Assembly: GCA_029782365.1 (NCBI GenBank)
Contig: JAKOUW010000112.1
Location: 33,286-97,285 of the forward strand
Reading direction: 5' to 3'
Length of the DNA: 64,000 bases
Source: Chloroflexota bacterium
GTDB taxonomy: Bacteria > Chloroflexota > Anaerolineae > Anaerolineales > UBA4823
Below, one piece after another: positions 18,408 to 27,800 of the stretch. The translations under genes and the position numbers were made by a program. Each line of letters starts with the position of its first letter. Positions within the stretch are counted from its first letter, which is position 1. Under the pieces are notes generated by a model. The model had not been told where the DNA came from, did no database searches, and saw only the letters and a program-made list of their open reading frames with translations.

Positions 18408-19568
18408 ATGTACGAACCAAGACCTGAACACAAATTCACCTTCGGCCTGTGGACTGTCGGCAATCGCGGCGCAGATCCGTTCGGTTCTGCCGTGCGCGAG
18501 CACAAAACCCCTGCCGAGCTGGTGTACCTGCTCGGCGAAGTCGGCGCTTACGGCGTTAATTTCCACGACAACGACCTGATTCCAATCGATGCCGCGCCGG
18601 CTGAGGCAGATGCCATCAAAAAAGAATTCCGCAAAGCCCTGGCCGACACCGGCCTGGTTGTGCCGATGGCGACCACCAACCTGTTCAGCGATCCGGTTTT
18701 CAAAGACGGCGCATTTACATCCAATGATCCTAAGGTGCGCGCCTATGCACTGCAAAAGACCATGCGAGCTATCGACCTGGGTGTGGAATTCGGCGCTGAA
18801 GTGTATGTCTTTTGGGGCGGCCGCGAAGGCAGCGAGACGGATTCCAGCAAGAACCCAGTGAAGGCCATCCAGCGCAGCCGAGAGGCGATGAATTTCCTGT
18901 GTGAATACGCCCTGGATCAGAAGTACACACTCAAATTTGCCCTGGAAGCCAAGCCCAATGAGCCGCGCGCCGATATCTACAACCCCACAACCGGTCACAT
19001 GCTGGCCTTCATCGAGACCCTCGACCACCCGGATATGGTAGGCGTCAACCCCGAAGTGGCCCACGAGCATATGGCAGGCATCAACTTTATGCACGGCGTG
19101 GCCCAGGCCTGGGAAGCCGGCAAACTGTTCCACATCGATTTGAACGACCAGTACCCGGGCCGCTATGACCAAGACCTGCGCTTTGGTTCGCGCGACCTCA
19201 AAGCTGCCTTTTACCTGGTCAAGTTCCTGGAGGATGTAGGCTACTCCGGCAGCCGCCACTTCGACGCCCATGCCTACCGCACTGAGGACTTTGAAGGCGT
19301 CAAGGATTTTGCCCGCGGCTGCATGCGCAGCTACTTGATCTTGAAGGAGAAGGCAGCGCAGTTCAACGCCGACCCGGAAATACAGGCAATCCTGGCAGAG
19401 ATCAGCGCCGACGATGGCAGTTTGACTTCTTACTTTGGCAAGTACAGTCCACAGAAGGCTGCCGCGCTCAAAGCTCAACCTTTTGATCGTGCTACCATCT
19501 CCAAACGCGGTCTGAAATACGAACGGCTCGACCAATTGACAATCGATATCCTGACAGGGGTCCGATAA
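18408..19568 (+). CDS. xylA: Xylose isomerase
   Basis: A 386-residue class I (Actinomyces-type length) D-xylose isomerase that converts xylose to xylulose in the cytoplasm. All key residues are seen: NFHDNDLIP (catalytic His53, Asp56), the metal ligand and lysine in [13 protein letters not shown] (Glu180, Lys182), [14 protein letters not shown] (Glu216, His219), and [17 protein letters not shown] (Asp ligands of metal 2). The start has a GGAG ten bases upstream. It is followed 11 bases later by a GH3 enzyme and then xylulokinase, a complete intracellular xylo-oligosaccharide to xylulose-5-phosphate set. Confidence 0.96.
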   Translation: MYEPRPEHKFTFGLWTVGNRGADPFGSAVREHKTPAELVYLLGEVGAYGVNFHDNDLIPIDAAPAEADAIKKEFRKALADTGLVVPMATTNLFSDPVFKDGAFTSNDPKVRAYALQKTMRAIDLGVEFGAEVYVFWGGREGSETDSSKNPVKAIQRSREAMNFLCEYALDQKYTLKFALEAKPNEPRADIYNPTTGHMLAFIETLDHPDMVGVNPEVAHEHMAGINFMHGVAQAWEAGKLFHIDLNDQYPGRYDQDLRFGSRDLKAAFYLVKFLEDVGYSGSRHFDAHAYRTEDFEGVKDFARGCMRSYLILKEKAAQFNADPEIQAILAEISADDGSLTSYFGKYSPQKAAALKAQPFDRATISKRGLKYERLDQLTIDILTGVR

Positions 19569-19579
19569 TTCCCGCTTTT

Positions 19580-21715
19580 ATGGACAATTCAGACTGGCCC
19601 CGGTACCTCAATTCCTCATGTCCAATTTCCGAGCGTGTTAATGACCTGATAGGCCGTTTAACCTTGCCGGAAAAGATCGGCCTGATGAGTCACCCGGCTG
19701 TTGGCATACCGCGCTTGCAAATACCGGCCTATAATTATTGGAGCGAAGCTTTGCACGGAATCGCTCGAAATGGACTGGCAACAGTTTTCCCACAGGCCAT
19801 TGGTATGGCTTCAACCTGGGATAGGGATTTGATCCATCAGGTTGCTGCAGCAATTAGTGACGAAGGCCGCGCAAAATATCATGCGGCGTTAAAGAGAAAT
19901 GGGTATACCGATCAATATCAAGGGTTGACGTTTTGGTCACCGAATGTGAATATTTTTCGCGACCCGCGTTGGGGGCGCGGGCAGGAAACCTGGGGAGAGG
20001 ATCCATTTTTAACAGGTGAAATGGCGGCTGAATTTGTTAAGGGATTACAGGGCGACCATCCACGCTATTTAAAAACTGCTGCCTGCGCAAAACACTTTGC
20101 GGTTCATTCCGGTCCCGAGAAGGATCGCCATGTCTTTAATGCGGTGGTCAGCAAACGCGAATTGTATGACACGTATTTGCCGGCTTTCAAGAAACTGGTA
20201 ACCGAAGCCGGGGTGGAATCGGTGATGGGCGCCTACAACCGCACTTTGGGTGAGCCATGTTGTGGGAGTCATTTCCTATTAGATGAAATTCTGCGCACTG
20301 AATGGGGATTTGCAGGGCATATTGTTTCAGACTGCGGGGCGCTGTCGAATTTCCACCTCACCCACAAAGTCACCCATGACGCGGCAGAGTCAGCCGCCCT
20401 GGCCTTACAAAATGGCTGTGACCTGGGCTGCGATCACGTCTTCGAGGCCATTCCAGAAGCTATTGAGCGCGGCCTTATTTCGGAAAGTAGTGTCGACCGC
20501 GCCTTAGAACGCACGTTGGGAACGCGTTTTAAACTGGGTATGTTCGATCCAGATCAAGATGTTCCCTATACATCCATTCCGCTGGAGGTGATTGCTTGTG
20601 ACGCTCACCGCCAGCTTGCCTACCGCGCCGCTGTGGAATCGGTTGTGTTATTGAAAAACAGAGGCCAGATCCTTCCCCTCAGCCCTGCCACCAGGAAAAT
20701 CTTTGTTACCGGCCCAACAGCCACCAGCCTCGAGGTGCTGATGGGAAATTACTATGGCTTTAACACCCAGATGATCACTTTGCTGGAAGGTATTACCAGC
20801 CGTATCCCCGAGGGCATGGGCCTGGAATATCATCCCGGATCACTGCTGAAGCACCAGCGTGAAATCGAGAGGAGTTGGGCGCCGGGCATGGCTCAGACAG
20901 CAGATGTCACCATTGTCTGCGGAGGTATTACACCTTTTATCGAAGGCGAAGAGGGTGAATCTTTATTGTCAGAAGAAAACGGCGACCGCAAGGATATCCG
21001 TTTGCCGCAGGTGCAGGTGGATTACATCAAAGAACTCGCCATGCATGGGGCAAAGATTGTCCTGGTGCTGACCGGGGGAAGCCCCATCGCCCTGGGCGAG
21101 ATCGAAGAGCTGGTAGACGCAGTTCTCTACGTGTGGTATCCAGGCATGGAAGGAGGGAGGGCAGTCGGTGATATCCTCTTCGGCGATGTCTCCCCTTCCG
21201 GCAAACTACCAATTACCTTTCCGCGGTCGGTTGATCAGTTGCCGCCATTTGAAGATTACAGCATGACCGGCCGCACGTATCGTTATATGACTCAAGAACC
21301 GCTCTACCCATTTGGATTTGGTTTGAGCTATAGTAGTTTTGCGTATTCGGAATTGACCCTGGAAAAATCCACACTCGGCGCAGGAGAATCCTTATCCATC
21401 AGCTTTAAGATTCAAAACACCGGCGGTTGCGATGCCGCTGAAGTTGTTCAGTTGTATCTGAGCGATTTGCAGGCATCTGCCATTGTTCCGTATCACCACC
21501 TGGTCGGTTTTAAGCGGGTACCATGCAATGCTGGGGGAGACCGGCTTTTAGATTTTACAATCACTCCCGAAATGATGTCTTTTGTCAATGACGACGGTCA
21601 CACCAAACTCGAACCCGGTGAGTTTCGCCTGGAAATTGGTGGATGCTCACCTGGCCAGCGCAGTCAGGTATTAGGAGCGCCAGTGCCTGTATCTGCGTCA
21701 TTTACGATTGTCTGA
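19580..21715 (+). CDS. GH3 beta-xylosidase-like glycoside hydrolase
   Basis: A 711-residue GH3 protein of the plant/bacterial beta-xylosidase type, as shown by the NYWSEALHG segment (52-60) near the N-terminus. The nucleophile is Asp251 in GHIVSDCGAL. KHFAVHSGPEKDRH (171-184) and ETWGEDP (136-142) are typical substrate-binding loops. The fibronectin III-like domain at about 610-705 is present. No signal peptide is seen, so it probably hydrolyses imported xylobiose or larger xylo-oligosaccharides. It sits between xylA and xylB. No strong Shine-Dalgarno is visible before ATG 19580, so coupling to xylA is likely. Confidence 0.92.
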   Translation: MDNSDWPRYLNSSCPISERVNDLIGRLTLPEKIGLMSHPAVGIPRLQIPAYNYWSEALHGIARNGLATVFPQAIGMASTWDRDLIHQVAAAISDEGRAKYHAALKRNGYTDQYQGLTFWSPNVNIFRDPRWGRGQETWGEDPFLTGEMAAEFVKGLQGDHPRYLKTAACAKHFAVHSGPEKDRHVFNAVVSKRELYDTYLPAFKKLVTEAGVESVMGAYNRTLGEPCCGSHFLLDEILRTEWGFAGHIVSDCGALSNFHLTHKVTHDAAESAALALQNGCDLGCDHVFEAIPEAIERGLISESSVDRALERTLGTRFKLGMFDPDQDVPYTSIPLEVIACDAHRQLAYRAAVESVVLLKNRGQILPLSPATRKIFVTGPTATSLEVLMGNYYGFNTQMITLLEGITSRIPEGMGLEYHPGSLLKHQREIERSWAPGMAQTADVTIVCGGITPFIEGEEGESLLSEENGDRKDIRLPQVQVDYIKELAMHGAKIVLVLTGGSPIALGEIEELVDAVLYVWYPGMEGGRAVGDILFGDVSPSGKLPITFPRSVDQLPPFEDYSMTGRTYRYMTQEPLYPFGFGLSYSSFAYSELTLEKSTLGAGESLSISFKIQNTGGCDAAEVVQLYLSDLQASAIVPYHHLVGFKRVPCNAGGDRLLDFTITPEMMSFVNDDGHTKLEPGEFRLEIGGCSPGQRSQVLGAPVPVSASFTIV

Positions 21716-21738
21716 TTTGAATGGCCCAAGGAGGCAGG

Positions 21739-23223
21739 ATGGTTTTCCTCGGCATTGATGTTTCGACCACCGCGACCAAAGCTTTGCTGATGAACAACAA
21801 TGGACAGGTGATCGCTGTAACCTCTACGACTTATCCTTTCGAGACCCCTCATCCGCTATGGAGTGAACAGCACCCTGACCTGTGGTGGGAAGGCGCACAG
21901 CATTCTATCCGCGGCGTGCTGGCGCAGTCCGGTGTGGACGCGGCCCAGGTTGCCGGGGTCGGCCTGACCGGGCAGATGCACGGCCTGGTGCTGTTGGACG
22001 CGGCCGGCGAAGTCCTGCGCCCGGCCATCTTGTGGAACGACCAGCGCACCCAGGCTCAGTGCGATGAAATCCACCGGCGCATCGGGCGCCAGCGCTTCAT
22101 CCAGATCACCGGTAATGTCGCTCTCACCGGTTTCACCGCGCCTAAGATTTTGTGGGTAAAAGAGAACGAACCAGGAATCTACGCCCGGGCAGCGCATATC
22201 CTCTTGCCCAAAGATTACGTGCGCCTGAAGCTGACCGGTGAATACGCCATGGACAAAGCCGATGGCGCCGGCACGGTTTTGATGGATTTACAAAAGCGCG
22301 CCTGGTCAGAGGAAACGCTCGCCGCTCTGGATATCCCACGCGCCTGGCTGCCGCCGTTGTATGAAGGGCCGGAGATCACGGGCCGGCTAACCAGCGAAGC
22401 AGCCCGAGCAACTGGACTGCTGCCTGGCACACCGGTGATGGCTGGCGGGGGCGACCAGGCTGCCCAGGCGGTGGGGGTGGGTGCCGTCGCACCGGGCATC
22501 GTCGCGCTGACGGTGGGCACCAGCGGCGTGGTTTTCGCCACTACCCCCTCGGCTTTGATCGAACCCGCAGGCCGCCTGCATGCGTTCTGCCATGCCGCGC
22601 CGGGCCGCTGGCACTTCATGGGTGTGATGCTTTCGGCGGCCGGCAGCCTGCAGTGGTACCGCGACACGCTGGCGCCGGAAATGAGCTTCGACAGCCTGCT
22701 TAAAGAGGCTGAAGAATCCCCTGCCGGTAGCGGCGGCCTGCAGTTCCTTCCTTACCTGAGCGGTGAACGCACACCCCACCCCGACCCGCTGGCGCGCGGC
22801 GCTTTCATCGGGCTGACCGTGCGCCATACGCGAGCGCACATGACGCGGGCGGTGCTGGAGGGCGTTGCCTTCGGGCTGAAGGACAGCTTCACCTTGATAC
22901 AGAACGCAGGGCTGGGGGCAATCACCCAGGTGCGGGCTTCAGGCGGTGGAACGAAGAGCGCACTGTGGCGGCAGATCCTGGCTTCGGTTTTGGAAGCGGA
23001 ATTGGCGACAGTGAACACGACCGAGGCAGCAGCCTACGGAGCAGCCTTGCTGGCAGGGGTGGGCGCCGGGGCCTGGCCAGATGTAGAGACAGCCTGCAGT
23101 GCCATCATCCAAATCACAGGCAGACTGCGGCCAGAACCTGCGCAGGTAGAGCAGTACCGCCGATCCTACCGTGTGTATCGCGAGCTCTACCCGGCGCTGA
23201 AAGCAAGCTTCGAGAAGATGTAA
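21739..23223 (+). CDS. xylB: Xylulokinase
   Basis: A 494-residue FGGY-family kinase that phosphorylates D-xylulose to xylulose 5-phosphate. It has the ATPase-fold phosphate-1 loop GIDVSTTATKAL (5-16), the xylulose-contacting GQMHG (78-82), the FGGY signature region around residues 120-140, catalytic Asp239 in AGGGDQAAQAVG, and the second ATP-binding motif RASGGGTKSALWRQI. An in-frame ATG at 21721 exists, but AAGGAGG at 21728-21734 lies four bases before ATG 21739, which decides the start. It closes the xyl unit and is convergent with the secreted repeat protein. Confidence 0.94.
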   Translation: MVFLGIDVSTTATKALLMNNNGQVIAVTSTTYPFETPHPLWSEQHPDLWWEGAQHSIRGVLAQSGVDAAQVAGVGLTGQMHGLVLLDAAGEVLRPAILWNDQRTQAQCDEIHRRIGRQRFIQITGNVALTGFTAPKILWVKENEPGIYARAAHILLPKDYVRLKLTGEYAMDKADGAGTVLMDLQKRAWSEETLAALDIPRAWLPPLYEGPEITGRLTSEAARATGLLPGTPVMAGGGDQAAQAVGVGAVAPGIVALTVGTSGVVFATTPSALIEPAGRLHAFCHAAPGRWHFMGVMLSAAGSLQWYRDTLAPEMSFDSLLKEAEESPAGSGGLQFLPYLSGERTPHPDPLARGAFIGLTVRHTRAHMTRAVLEGVAFGLKDSFTLIQNAGLGAITQVRASGGGTKSALWRQILASVLEAELATVNTTEAAAYGAALLAGVGAGAWPDVETACSAIIQITGRLRPEPAQVEQYRRSYRVYRELYPALKASFEKM

Positions 23224-23233
23224 AGACCGGCCC

Positions 23234-25885
23234 TCACTTCTTGATGGCGGGCAGATAAATGAGTTTTGACACGACAATATCCGCGCTGTCGTTATTGTTG
23301 TTCGGGTTGGCATCCTTTTCGGCGCAGACGATGGCGGAAGAAACCAGGTAGCGTGCGCCTAACGCTCCGGAGGGCAGTTTTACCTGGATTTGGATGCTGG
23401 AGGAGCCTCCCGGAGCGAAAGCGCCCAGATTCCAGGTGAGTGTATGGCCTCCATTGGCAACCCCGGTCGGCGTTGGGGTTGCCTGCAGATAGACCAGGCT
23501 GGCGTTCAGTGTAATCGTAATGATAACGCTGGTTGCTGGAGCCAATCCCTGGTTGCCGGCTTGCACAGGCAGCCAGACTTTGCCGCCAGCAGCGTTTCCT
23601 GCCACCCCTGGCAGCGAGACATAAACGTCAGCGTTGTTGCTGGCATGGGTGGTGTTTCCGTATCCACTGAAGCTGGTGTCGACATTGTAATTGCTGGTCT
23701 GCAAGAACATTGGCGGGGTCAGAACACTTCCGTTCGAATCGAGCAAGGCATAATAGAGGTGAGGGCGGTTCGGCGTATAGTATCCGATGGACTCGAAATC
23801 CAGCCAGGTCAATATGCCGCGGCTGGATTGATCTGTGGTGACCGAAAGTGCTGTGTTGCCGTTGGGCGCCAGCGGATTGTTAAGCGCATGTACCCCGCCG
23901 GACCGCTTATAAGTATTATCAAGGAAAGCATAGCGCAGCCCGCCTGCCGCAGTCCAGGCCGCCAGGATGTTGCCGTTGGGCTGCAAGACGGCGTGCGCCT
24001 CCGCATCATACACACTGCCTGCGTCGCCCGAAAGGTTGGTATCAGCCTTGAACACGCCCAGGGAACTGTCGAACACCGCGTAGTGGATATCCTGGTCTGC
24101 GAGGTTGTTCCAACACAGCAAAGCCAGACCGCCGTTCAACGCCGCCAGGGAGGGCGAGCCGTAGCCCTGGGAGGTGCTGGTGTCATTGGTAAACTTCAGG
24201 GTCGCGCCAACGGCAGCTCCGGTTTTCGTGCGGCTGGCAAGGTAAATATCATCCAGGGCCTGGGTAAAATTAAGCCAGGTGTTTTGCTGCCAGCCCAGCA
24301 AGAAGCGGTTGTCACTGGCGGCGGCGATGGTCGGGGTCTGGTATTTGATGCTGTTGGCGGCGTTCCAACCGTACCAGACAGTGTTGGCAGTCAGGCTGGT
24401 GGGCGCGAGGGCTACCGAGCCATCTGGATTGAGGATGGCAAAATAAATATTCGGATTATAGGTGAAATTATTGTAATTCCACAGCTCGTTTTGCCAAATC
24501 AAGCCAACCTGGCCCTCAGGTGTGACCGCGATTCCAACCTGCGAATCTGTATCATAAGTGGTAGCTGCGCTGTAATCACTCAGGCGTGTGGCATCTTTCA
24601 CCAGGCCGCCGGCGCGGTCGCGTATGCCAAACTTCACTTCGGTTACAAACTTGCCGTTGGCATTGGTGCGGCTCGCAGTCCAGGCAAATGCCAGGTTTCC
24701 TCCCGGCATCTCTGCCACCGCCAGGTTTGAGCCCTTTTCGCCGTCAGGGGTTACTTTCTGCGCGGCTTGCAAGCCGGGCTCCAGCCGTTGCAGTTGAACG
24801 GCATTGTTGGCGTTATCGCGAAAAATTTGCGCAAAAGAAGCTGCAACGGCAATCTGGATAGAGGCAGTTTTCTTAACTGCGCTGTTCAGTTTGGAAGTGG
24901 CTTCGATGAGTGCTGTGCTGTAATCGCCTATTCCAGCGCCTGTAGGCACCGCAACTTTGACCATGATCGTCGTGCTGCTGTTTTGGGGCAGAGCCCCGGT
25001 ATCCACTTTGCCGCTGACATCCGTGTCGGTCAGGGGTGTCGTCCCATCCAATTGGTAAAGGCTCACATTCCATGCGGCAGTCACCGAAATGTCGAAACGG
25101 TCTGAGCCTATATCGCCGGCATTCAAGATTGTGAGCGGGAAAGAAACGCTGGCTCCCGGTGCGCCAAAACCACTTTGTTGCGGAAGGGTGAGTCTGACCC
25201 GCGCTGCGGCTGGGGGGTATATAAAGCGATACCCCGCGGTGGTCGATGTCGTAAGAATATTACAGTCAATGCTCAAGCCGTAAGAGCCTGTTTCATCTTC
25301 AATGCCGGCGTTGCAGTCTTTGATGCTGGGTAAAGTGAAGTATTTAAACCAGATATCACCGCTTTCATAGAGGATGACTTCAAACCACACCGTGCCGCCG
25401 CCGGGCATACCCCCATTGTTGAGCTTTTCAACGTTATTGAACTCAACTGCCAGGTAGCGGTTGGGGGCAGATCCACCCGTTTTATAACCTACGGTTCCAC
25501 TTTTGAAAGCCAGCCAAAAAGGAGCGATGATGTTGTTGGGAAAGGTTATTTTGGGCATGTAGGTATTCACCGGTGAGGCAAGATCCGCCGAGCTGTTCAA
25601 TCCAATCAAGCCGTTGGACGTCACATAAACCTGGGTATAGGTTCTGCCGTAGAATTTGAAAGTGAAGCCCAGGTCTACCGGACCCCACATCAGGTTGCCG
25701 CTGGCAACGCCGAGGTTAGTATCCTTGGTAATCCACGGGGTTGTATCTTCAATCAAGGTATATCCAAAGTCATCTGTTACAGAAAGTCCGCCCGCCAGCA
25801 GCGCTCTCCCTGGTTGCGCAGTGTCGAAGAAAACAAATTGGAAACACAAAACACACACCAGCAGTAAGGTAAAAAAGGATTTCAT
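23234..25885 (-). CDS. Secreted beta-rich protein with CARDB/DUF11-like C-terminal domain
   Basis: An 883-residue exported protein. Residues 1-30 form a signal peptide (charged start, hydrophobic LLLVCVLCFQFVFF). Then come a nidogen-like/PEP-CTERM-like beta domain (about 35-220, with YGRTYTQVYVTSNGLIGLN), an Ig-like NEW3-type domain (about 225-350), a central region of beta-propeller-like repeats (about 380-740) and a DUF11/CARDB-type domain (about 770-870). It ends in SKLIYLPAIKK. Such YLP-x-basic tails are common on secreted proteins of Chloroflexi (from memory). ATG 25885 follows GGAGG by five bases. Likely cell-surface or exported; substrate unknown. It is convergent with xylB. Confidence 0.75.
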   Translation of the reverse strand: MKSFFTLLLVCVLCFQFVFFDTAQPGRALLAGGLSVTDDFGYTLIEDTTPWITKDTNLGVASGNLMWGPVDLGFTFKFYGRTYTQVYVTSNGLIGLNSSADLASPVNTYMPKITFPNNIIAPFWLAFKSGTVGYKTGGSAPNRYLAVEFNNVEKLNNGGMPGGGTVWFEVILYESGDIWFKYFTLPSIKDCNAGIEDETGSYGLSIDCNILTTSTTAGYRFIYPPAAARVRLTLPQQSGFGAPGASVSFPLTILNAGDIGSDRFDISVTAAWNVSLYQLDGTTPLTDTDVSGKVDTGALPQNSSTTIMVKVAVPTGAGIGDYSTALIEATSKLNSAVKKTASIQIAVAASFAQIFRDNANNAVQLQRLEPGLQAAQKVTPDGEKGSNLAVAEMPGGNLAFAWTASRTNANGKFVTEVKFGIRDRAGGLVKDATRLSDYSAATTYDTDSQVGIAVTPEGQVGLIWQNELWNYNNFTYNPNIYFAILNPDGSVALAPTSLTANTVWYGWNAANSIKYQTPTIAAASDNRFLLGWQQNTWLNFTQALDDIYLASRTKTGAAVGATLKFTNDTSTSQGYGSPSLAALNGGLALLCWNNLADQDIHYAVFDSSLGVFKADTNLSGDAGSVYDAEAHAVLQPNGNILAAWTAAGGLRYAFLDNTYKRSGGVHALNNPLAPNGNTALSVTTDQSSRGILTWLDFESIGYYTPNRPHLYYALLDSNGSVLTPPMFLQTSNYNVDTSFSGYGNTTHASNNADVYVSLPGVAGNAAGGKVWLPVQAGNQGLAPATSVIITITLNASLVYLQATPTPTGVANGGHTLTWNLGAFAPGGSSSIQIQVKLPSGALGARYLVSSAIVCAEKDANPNNNNDSADIVVSKLIYLPAIKK

Positions 25886-26284
25886 ATTTACCTCCGATCC
25901 GAAAAAAAACAAGGCGCACAGCCAGGTCATTGAAACGGCGTGCCCAGGTTCCCCCCAACCAGGAAATTCCTATCGCTGAGCGTTTATGGAATCATCCAGA
26001 GAAGATTAACGCGGAAATCTAAATTTATTATAGTAAATGGGGGAAAAAAGTCAATCAAAGATTAGATATATTAATCCTCAAAGGGAACGATATCGTTCTT
26101 ACCAAGATGCCAAGGAAGAAATGATCATCCGCTTTATGCTTCAATAAACCCCCACATCCAGGCGCCAGAAGAAAAATATGACTGGGCGATCACCAAGCTT
26201 TTTATCGCCCATTTTACCGATCATGACGTAAAAAGACATGCCTGCTTTCATGTCCCTCCCAGAGCCGTATGCGTTGGAAGCGAC
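25886..26284. other. Intergenic region with no recognised gene
   Basis: About 400 bases with stop codons in all frames. It contains the upstream region of the secreted protein gene (minus strand) and AT-rich sequence around 26010-26100. I see no tRNA-like, riboswitch-like or repeat structure in it. The right end merges into the esterase remnant. Confidence 0.5.
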
Positions 26285-26823
26285 TCTCTTCACCCAGCTC
26301 GAGTGCCCGGCGGCGAATTCAAGCAGTATGATTGGTGAACCAACGTTTTACCCTGGCACCGAGGGCAAGTATTGGGTTTAAATTCTGACCCAATCGGATG
26401 GCTCCCGACCGGCTAACCTGAGGGTGTTTCAGGACGGCATCCTGTATCTCAGCCCGGATGTTAATTTACCGGTGGTTTTCGATAATTTGACCCACAGAGG
26501 GGAGATGCCTGTAATCATCGGCGTGTTCATCAATCCGGGCAGCAAAGGGCCGGGCCTGCCCTTCTACGGCAGTGATGATATTCGGAGCGTCGAATACAAC
26601 ACATTCGGCGATCAATATGTGCGCTTCTGGCTCGCTGAGCTGCTGCTTGAAGTACAGAGAAATTACTCCATCACAGCCGATCCGGACGGAAGGGCGATTT
26701 GCGGCAGCAGCGCTGACTTACCGGGAGTACGACTACCAGCCCGTCTTTGGTGAGGGGCATCATTTCATCCAGCATGGAGGCGCCATTTTCACGGATACCC
26801 TGAGCTGGCTGCGGCGTGCCTAA
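26285..26823 (+). pseudogene. Decayed enterochelin-esterase-like gene
   Basis: Fragments of one alpha/beta hydrolase family (IroE/Fes-like, enterochelin esterase D domain) follow in order but not in one frame. First comes PGGEFKQYDW with a stop in one frame (about 26306-26337). Then PGTEGKYWV runs into a TAA at 26379-26381. The next fragments are FQDGILYLSPDV, then VFDNLTHRGEMPVIIGVFINPG, then DGRAICGSS with the start of the nucleophile region. Finally, in another frame, come YDYQPVFGEGHHF and a C-terminal helix ending at 26823. The block between the nucleophile and the catalytic His (roughly 100 residues) is missing. There is thus at least one frameshift, one nonsense codon and one internal deletion. 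It is convergent with the intact HSL-type hydrolase. Confidence 0.75.
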
Positions 26824-27800
26824 CTGCGAAACGCTTTTTTCAGCGCCTGCACCTGTGACTGGCGGAACGCTTTGACGACTGGCGGTTGAGGCGTTTTTCC
26901 GCCCAGGTTGACATCGAAGCCATGGAATGCGCCGGGCACAATCACCAGCTCGCAGGGGACGCCCGCCTCTTGCAGCCGCTGAGCGTACGCCACATCCTCA
27001 TCGTGGAACAGATCGAGCGTCCCAACGCCGATCCAGGCTGGGGGCAGGCCAGAGAGATCCGCCTGGCGGGCAGGCACCGAGCCGGCAGGGACTATCTCGG
27101 TGCCAACCGGCTGTTTTAAATAGGATTCCCAGCCAAAGCGGTTCGAGGTATTGGTCCAGGCAAAATGACCATCCGGCTGAATATCCTTGCGGGCTGCCGT
27201 GCGATCATCCAGCATCGGATAAACCAGAAGCTGGAAGATGGGTTGAACCCCGCCGGACTCATGGGCAAGCTGGGCAAGGCTGGCAGCCAGCCCGCTGCCG
27301 GCGCTGTCGCCGCCGATAGCGATGCGCTGTTGGTCAACGCCCAGGCTCTGCGCCTGCGTCGCCAGCCACTGCAGCGCCGCGAAACAATCTTCCAGCGCAG
27401 CCGGGTAAGGATAATCCGGCGCCAGGCGGTAATCGACCGAAACAACCAGCGCCCCGGTTTCCTGGACAAATGGCAGCACATACGCATCATCCAGCTCAGG
27501 CGCACCGCCGATCATCCCGCCGCCGTGCATCCATAATAAGCCCGGCGCATTGGCTGGCTTGTCCTGCGCCTGGTAAATCCGCAGGCGGATTTGGCGTTGA
27601 GGATCATTAACGGTGATGAATGTGTTTCTGACCTGGATACCGGGAGGCATCTTCAGCGGCCTGATGAGCACTTTGCTCAAAATGCGCATCAGCCACAAAC
27701 TACTGGCATTCATGTTGATCGCACCCATCTTGCCTGCAATTTGCCGCAGCTCTGGATGTACATCCGCAGTAGATGGTTTCATTGGATATATTTTACTCAA
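26820..27800 (-). CDS. HSL-type alpha/beta hydrolase (esterase/lipase)
   Basis: A 326-residue hormone-sensitive-lipase family (bacterial family IV) esterase. The oxyanion motif HGGG is at 92-95, the nucleophile Ser166 lies in GDSAGSG, the acid is in DLFHDEDVAYA and the His is in PGAFHGFD. The gene begins at TTG 27800, overlapping the stop of the preceding phosphotransferase-like gene by four bases; ATG 27782 is an alternative. Co-transcription with that gene is very likely. Substrates of the family are short acyl esters. Its stop lies in the tail of the decayed esterase on the other strand. Confidence 0.88.
   Translation of the reverse strand: MSKIYPMKPSTADVHPELRQIAGKMGAINMNASSLWLMRILSKVLIRPLKMPPGIQVRNTFITVNDPQRQIRLRIYQAQDKPANAPGLLWMHGGGMIGGAPELDDAYVLPFVQETGALVVSVDYRLAPDYPYPAALEDCFAALQWLATQAQSLGVDQQRIAIGGDSAGSGLAASLAQLAHESGGVQPIFQLLVYPMLDDRTAARKDIQPDGHFAWTNTSNRFGWESYLKQPVGTEIVPAGSVPARQADLSGLPPAWIGVGTLDLFHDEDVAYAQRLQEAGVPCELVIVPGAFHGFDVNLGGKTPQPPVVKAFRQSQVQALKKAFRS

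Noticed and set aside
18243..19535. 430-codon minus-strand frame
   Set aside because: Antisense to xylA, whose active-site residues are all conserved.
23390..24730. 446-codon plus-strand frame
   Set aside because: Antisense to the secreted beta-rich protein, which has a signal peptide and good start signals; no family seen in the frame.
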